Origin: Jacaranda mimosifolia
Taxonomy: Eukaryota; Streptophyta; Magnoliopsida; Lamiales; Bignoniaceae
Assembly (NCBI GenBank): GCA_018894105.1
Contig: CM032133.1
Location: forward strand, 9,872,501 to 9,936,500
Length of the DNA stretch: 64,000 bases
Reading direction: 5' to 3'
This document shows, piece by piece, positions 60,550 to 64,000 of this stretch. Position 1 is the first letter of the stretch; every line of letters begins with the position of its first letter. The notes under the pieces are model-generated. The model saw only the letters and a list, made by a program, of their open reading frames with translations. It ran no database searches and had not been told where the DNA came from. A program made the position numbers and the translations under genes.

Positions 60550-61385
60550 GCAGGGACCAGAATCTTCTCAAAGCTGGAGCTGAAGCAAGAGTACTACTAG
60601 CTGAAGATTAGAAAGGACCACCCAAAGCACTTATGCATGGTTTCGAAACCTTGAGAGAGCATTAGTTGTATGCTAAATTCAGTAAGTGCAGACCTTGGAT
60701 AAAGAATGTGGCTTTTCTTGGGCATATCATATCCCAAGATGGGGTAGAGATTGATCCCTCTAAGAAAAAAATAGTAGTCAATTGGAAGAGATCGAAAAAT
60801 GTGATAGAAGTTTGTAGTTTTCTTTATCTTGTTGGCTATTGACAAAGATTGTGAAGAACTCTTCTAATTAGCTAACACGTTGACTAAGTTAACTCAGAAA
60901 GGTCAAACATTTGACCAAAATGAGAATCTGAACAGGTGATAGCACTGATGGATGGAAATTTTAGAAGATCTCCATCACCTATCACCCAAAAAGGCAAATG
61001 TAGTAGTCGATGCCTTGCGCCAAGGGGCTGAAATGGTTCACTTACAGAAAACAGAAGCATCAAAAAGCCTAAGAACGTGTGCTGAGCCAAAATTAATACA
61101 GCAAAGTAGGATTGTAGAGATAAGTGTAATCCGAATCATAGGATGAAATGCGATAAGCCCTAAGCCAAAGATATATGAGTGTTAAAACTGAAGGAAAATG
61201 TTTGAAGTTTTGGAGAGTCTGAGTTCAATACTGACCCAAGGTATTCTTTTGTTCCACAAATGAGATATGTGTGCCAGAAGGAATGAATGAGAGATTGTTG
61301 GATAGGGCACACAAGTCAAGATATGCGATGCATCTGAAAGGCATGAGAATGTATTGGGATTTGAAGAAGCAATTTTAGCAGAAAG
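60550..61385 (+). pseudogene. Gypsy pol remnants: reverse transcriptase, RNase H end, integrase start
   Basis: RT pieces: FSKLELKQEYY near 60565 and, in another frame, VAFLGHIISQDGVEIDPSKK at 60707-60766 followed by VVNWKRSKNVIEVCSF. The RNase H/integrase junction shows LSPKKANVVVDALRQ near 60980-61025, the usual '..KAN.VADALSR' line. The integrase zinc-binding part, LLDRAHKSRYAMHLKGMRM, is at about 61295-61352. The active-site box of RT and the integrase core are missing, and frames change repeatedly. Confidence 0.85.
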
Positions 61386-61480
61386 TAATAAAAAGAGAAT
61401 ATAGATCGACTAACTAAATCTACTTATTATATGCCAGTTGGAACTATACTTAGATGAGAATTTGGGGACTAGATCCTTTT

Positions 61481-61493
61481 AAGGGGGGAGGAG
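61481..61493 (+). other. Polypurine tract of the gypsy element
   Basis: aaggggggaggag, immediately before the second LTR at 61494. Confidence 0.9.
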
Positions 61494-64000
61494 TGTAACA
61501 CCCCTAAAATTCGATATTTCAAAAAATAGGGATTTAGAAATCAAGATTTTAATTAGTCGAATTTTAGAGCTCGGCAAAAGAAATAAAAAGGACTTGATTA
61601 TAAGAATTTTGAAAGTTTTGGGGTCGAATCACAAGTTGAAGAAACCTTGGTTGACTAATATTGGAAAGCTTGAGGGTCCAAATGGGATTACGTATAAGCT
61701 AAATGGGCAAATATGTAGGACTAATAAATTAGGTGGACACATTGAAGCATTTAAAACCTTGAAGGACTTGATTGAACGCTGGATTAAACTTGTGGGGGTT
61801 AATCTCTAAATAAAGAAAGTCCAATTCTATAAAATGGCATTTTGCATAACCACCCCCCAAATTTCTATCATCTTGCCCACCAAAATCTCCTCATCTCTCT
61901 TCAGCAAACTCCCTCCTCCAGTGACCAAAACCTATCATATTTAGTACCAAACTGTTCCTCTTTGAACAAGGAACACAAATATACCCATTTCTTCCTAGTT
62001 CGATAAGTGAAATGGCCAAAAAGAGTGATCAAAATTCCAGCCACAGCAGAGCTCGATAGGTTCCACTTTTTGTAGCTCTCAGCTCAAGGAGCACACCAAT
62101 AGCTTCAGATTTCAGAATGAACCACCAGCGGCGATGAAATTGGAAGACAACAACATGGCAATATTGGTGGCGGGCTGACGGTTTTTCAGCCAATTGGCAG
62201 TCAATTCGGCGGCGGAACAAGAAATTGGTTGGGGCATTGGATTGCTCTGGCTAAAAGGCATCTACTTGCGGTGGTGGTGTGCATCTCTGGTGGTGCGCAA
62301 TGACAATAGGACATAATCTTTGTCGGGAACTGATCATGCAAATTACACTTCGATAATAAGATATTGGGTAAAAATGGGAATCAAGTTTAAATTATATGCA
62401 TGTGTATGTAGATACCTTTCAATTCATGCGATACATTGTACCAATGAAAGAATATGCGATCTAATTGGAAAAATTGAGACATGCATGTATACTATAGGTC
62501 AAGTGAGTCGGAATTTATATTATTGTGTGATAATCTTGGGATTAATTGAGTTAATCAAAAGAGAAAAACCTGATTTTATAGATTTGAGATTTAAGTGACG
62601 ATAATTGGATTATTAAGATGATTGGACTATTATTACTGATATGGAATAATGTCATGAGGTTAATTATGTATCAATAACTAGATTTGTGTCCCATTATTGG
62701 AACTGATAAAACCTTAAAACTACCGTATTAGCCGAGCAGTAGCGATTTTAGAGTACTAATGGCATAATTGTAATTATTAAGTATTATTAGAGTTGAGTGG
62801 GGAATTTGACTGTGAAAATGATATTCTGGTTAGGTGATGAAGAAGTGAGTCCTGCTGACCAATAGATTTTTGACGGTAGATTGCCCTTTTTCTGAGATTA
62901 CGGATGTGAGGGTATGCCAATTTAGCACTTCTTGTACTTATTGATTATCTTAATAAACTCATGTGATGGTCAATATTGACTTGATTATCGCACTTTATTA
63001 TTTGTTGTACTTCTATGAGGTTCTACCGATTGATTCTTGCTTTGTATGAGCTTATTCCAAAGCTATCGTTGAACTCGATTAAGTTTTGCTAATCTAATAC
63101 CTATTTTGATTTTCGGTATGGTTGCTGTTAATTACAGAACCCTATGAGGTTCTCTTGATTTAAATCATGTGAGGTTCCCCAAAACTCTTGTCTGTATTCT
63201 GTATCGCTAGATTACTTATTACTGTCTTGTTATCTGTATCGTTATCTATTGCCTTGCCGATAACTTGTTTATACATTATAGTGTTAAGTGGACACATTGG
63301 CTACTCTGTATTTATATTGTATTGCCTTGTCGGCATTTCTATACTATCTTGAACTATTCTATACTGTTATGATTGCCTCATAGGCATACTTGTTTAATTG
63401 GTATCAGCGGTGCACCATACGGGACCGTATGGGCATCTGCACAAGTTGTTCCCAGTTGTTATGCTTGGGACATGCTGATATGTCTGCTGATTGATTGACT
63501 AATTCAGATAAGTTGTTCACAATTATTGAGCTTGGGACAAGTTGTTATGGCAATCCCAGTTGTTAAGCTCGGGACAAGCCGTTATGTGGATCCTAGCTAT
63601 TAAGCTCGGGACGAGAACGAGTCATTATGTGGATCACAATTGTTATGCTCGGGACGAGCCGTTATGTGGATCTCAGCTATTAAGCTCAGGACGTGCTAAT
63701 ACCTTTGACTGACTCACTGACTGATTGACCGATTGATTGATTGACTGATTGACTGACTGTCTGACTGATCAATTGACTGACCGACTAAGTGATTGAATGA
63801 CTGATTGATTGATTATCTGACTGACTGATTGATTGACTGATTGATCGTCGGGCTGATTGATTGACTGCCTGACCTGTATAAGGAGAATCTGATATGCCTG
63901 TTCTGTTTTGATTCGTAGGACATCATGTGATATTTGAATTATTTATTTTGACTGTATCTGATTCTTTGTAAACTATTCATAGAGCATTAAGGAAGAAGAG
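61494..64000 (+). repeat. 3' LTR of the gypsy element, cut by the window end
   Basis: Starts tgtaacacccctaaaattcg and follows the 5' LTR closely, with scattered substitutions and small indels. By comparison about 490 bp remain beyond the window. Confidence 0.95.
63705..63870 (+). repeat. (TGAC/TGAT)n tract in the 3' LTR
   Basis: Equivalent of the tract at 58836 but with a different arrangement of units, so the tract has changed since insertion. Confidence 0.85.

Larger units (their letters stand above)
56668..64000 (+). mobile_element. Ty3/gypsy element with collapsed interior, continues past the window
   Basis: Two copies of a ~3-kb LTR flank an interior of only 1,831 bp. The 5' LTR is followed by a primer site and the 3' LTR is preceded by a polypurine tract, so the pair belongs to one element. 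pol remnants are gypsy type; TGTAACACCCC-type long LTRs together with the integrase line suggest the Tekay (Del) chromovirus lineage. No gag is recognisable. The element is non-autonomous. Its end and target duplication lie outside the window. Confidence 0.9.

Overview
The window is nuclear DNA of a dicot plant. It contains a spliced auxin response factor gene with GT-AG introns and a miR167 site, a PLS-type pentatricopeptide repeat (PPR) gene relic, Ty1/copia and Ty3/gypsy retroelements, a LINE, MITE-like elements and an integrated pararetrovirus. The species cannot be told from sequence alone. Most of the window is AT-rich, repeat-dominated intergenic or intronic DNA. Only one gene looks intact.

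Layout. 1-2311: two abutting pieces of a gypsy LTR family, minus orientation. 2886-4443 (-): a PPR gene broken by two stops and a frameshift. 4606-7742 (-): a long LTR of a second family with its polypurine tract and an internal ~194-bp tandem repeat. 7750-9285 (+): a 5'-truncated LINE. 9806-14336 (+): a decayed copia element with a truncated 5' LTR.

16254-37997 (-) is an ARF8-type gene. I resolved 14 coding exons that join in frame to 837 residues: N-terminal dimerisation region, B3 DNA-binding domain, ARF ancillary region, Q-rich middle and C-terminal PB1. The miR167 site lies in exon 13. Two introns are very long, 11.5 kb and 5.1 kb. The longer one carries a complete-length copia element with both LTRs and an exact ATCAT target duplication. 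The 5' leader holds several short upstream ORFs.

38.6-45.8 kb is mostly non-coding. It holds a MITE, a GC-rich island, a perfect-ended hairpin, an unidentified open frame and a homeodomain-like gene fragment. 45.83-50.54 kb (+) is a degraded endogenous caulimovirid, arranged reverse transcriptase/RNase H, movement protein, coiled coil, coat protein with zinc knuckle, then protease. That is a circular permutation of the expected viral order, with a deletion where RNase H meets the movement protein. 51.0-56.6 kb is an AT-rich repeat block split by a 3.46-kb solo gypsy LTR full of 53-bp repeats. 56668 to the window end is a gypsy element with two ~3-kb LTRs around a 1.83-kb remnant interior; its second LTR runs off the window.

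Only the ARF8 gene is likely to make a functional protein. The rest records repeated insertion, nesting and decay around and inside it. All readings were made by eye, without database searches.
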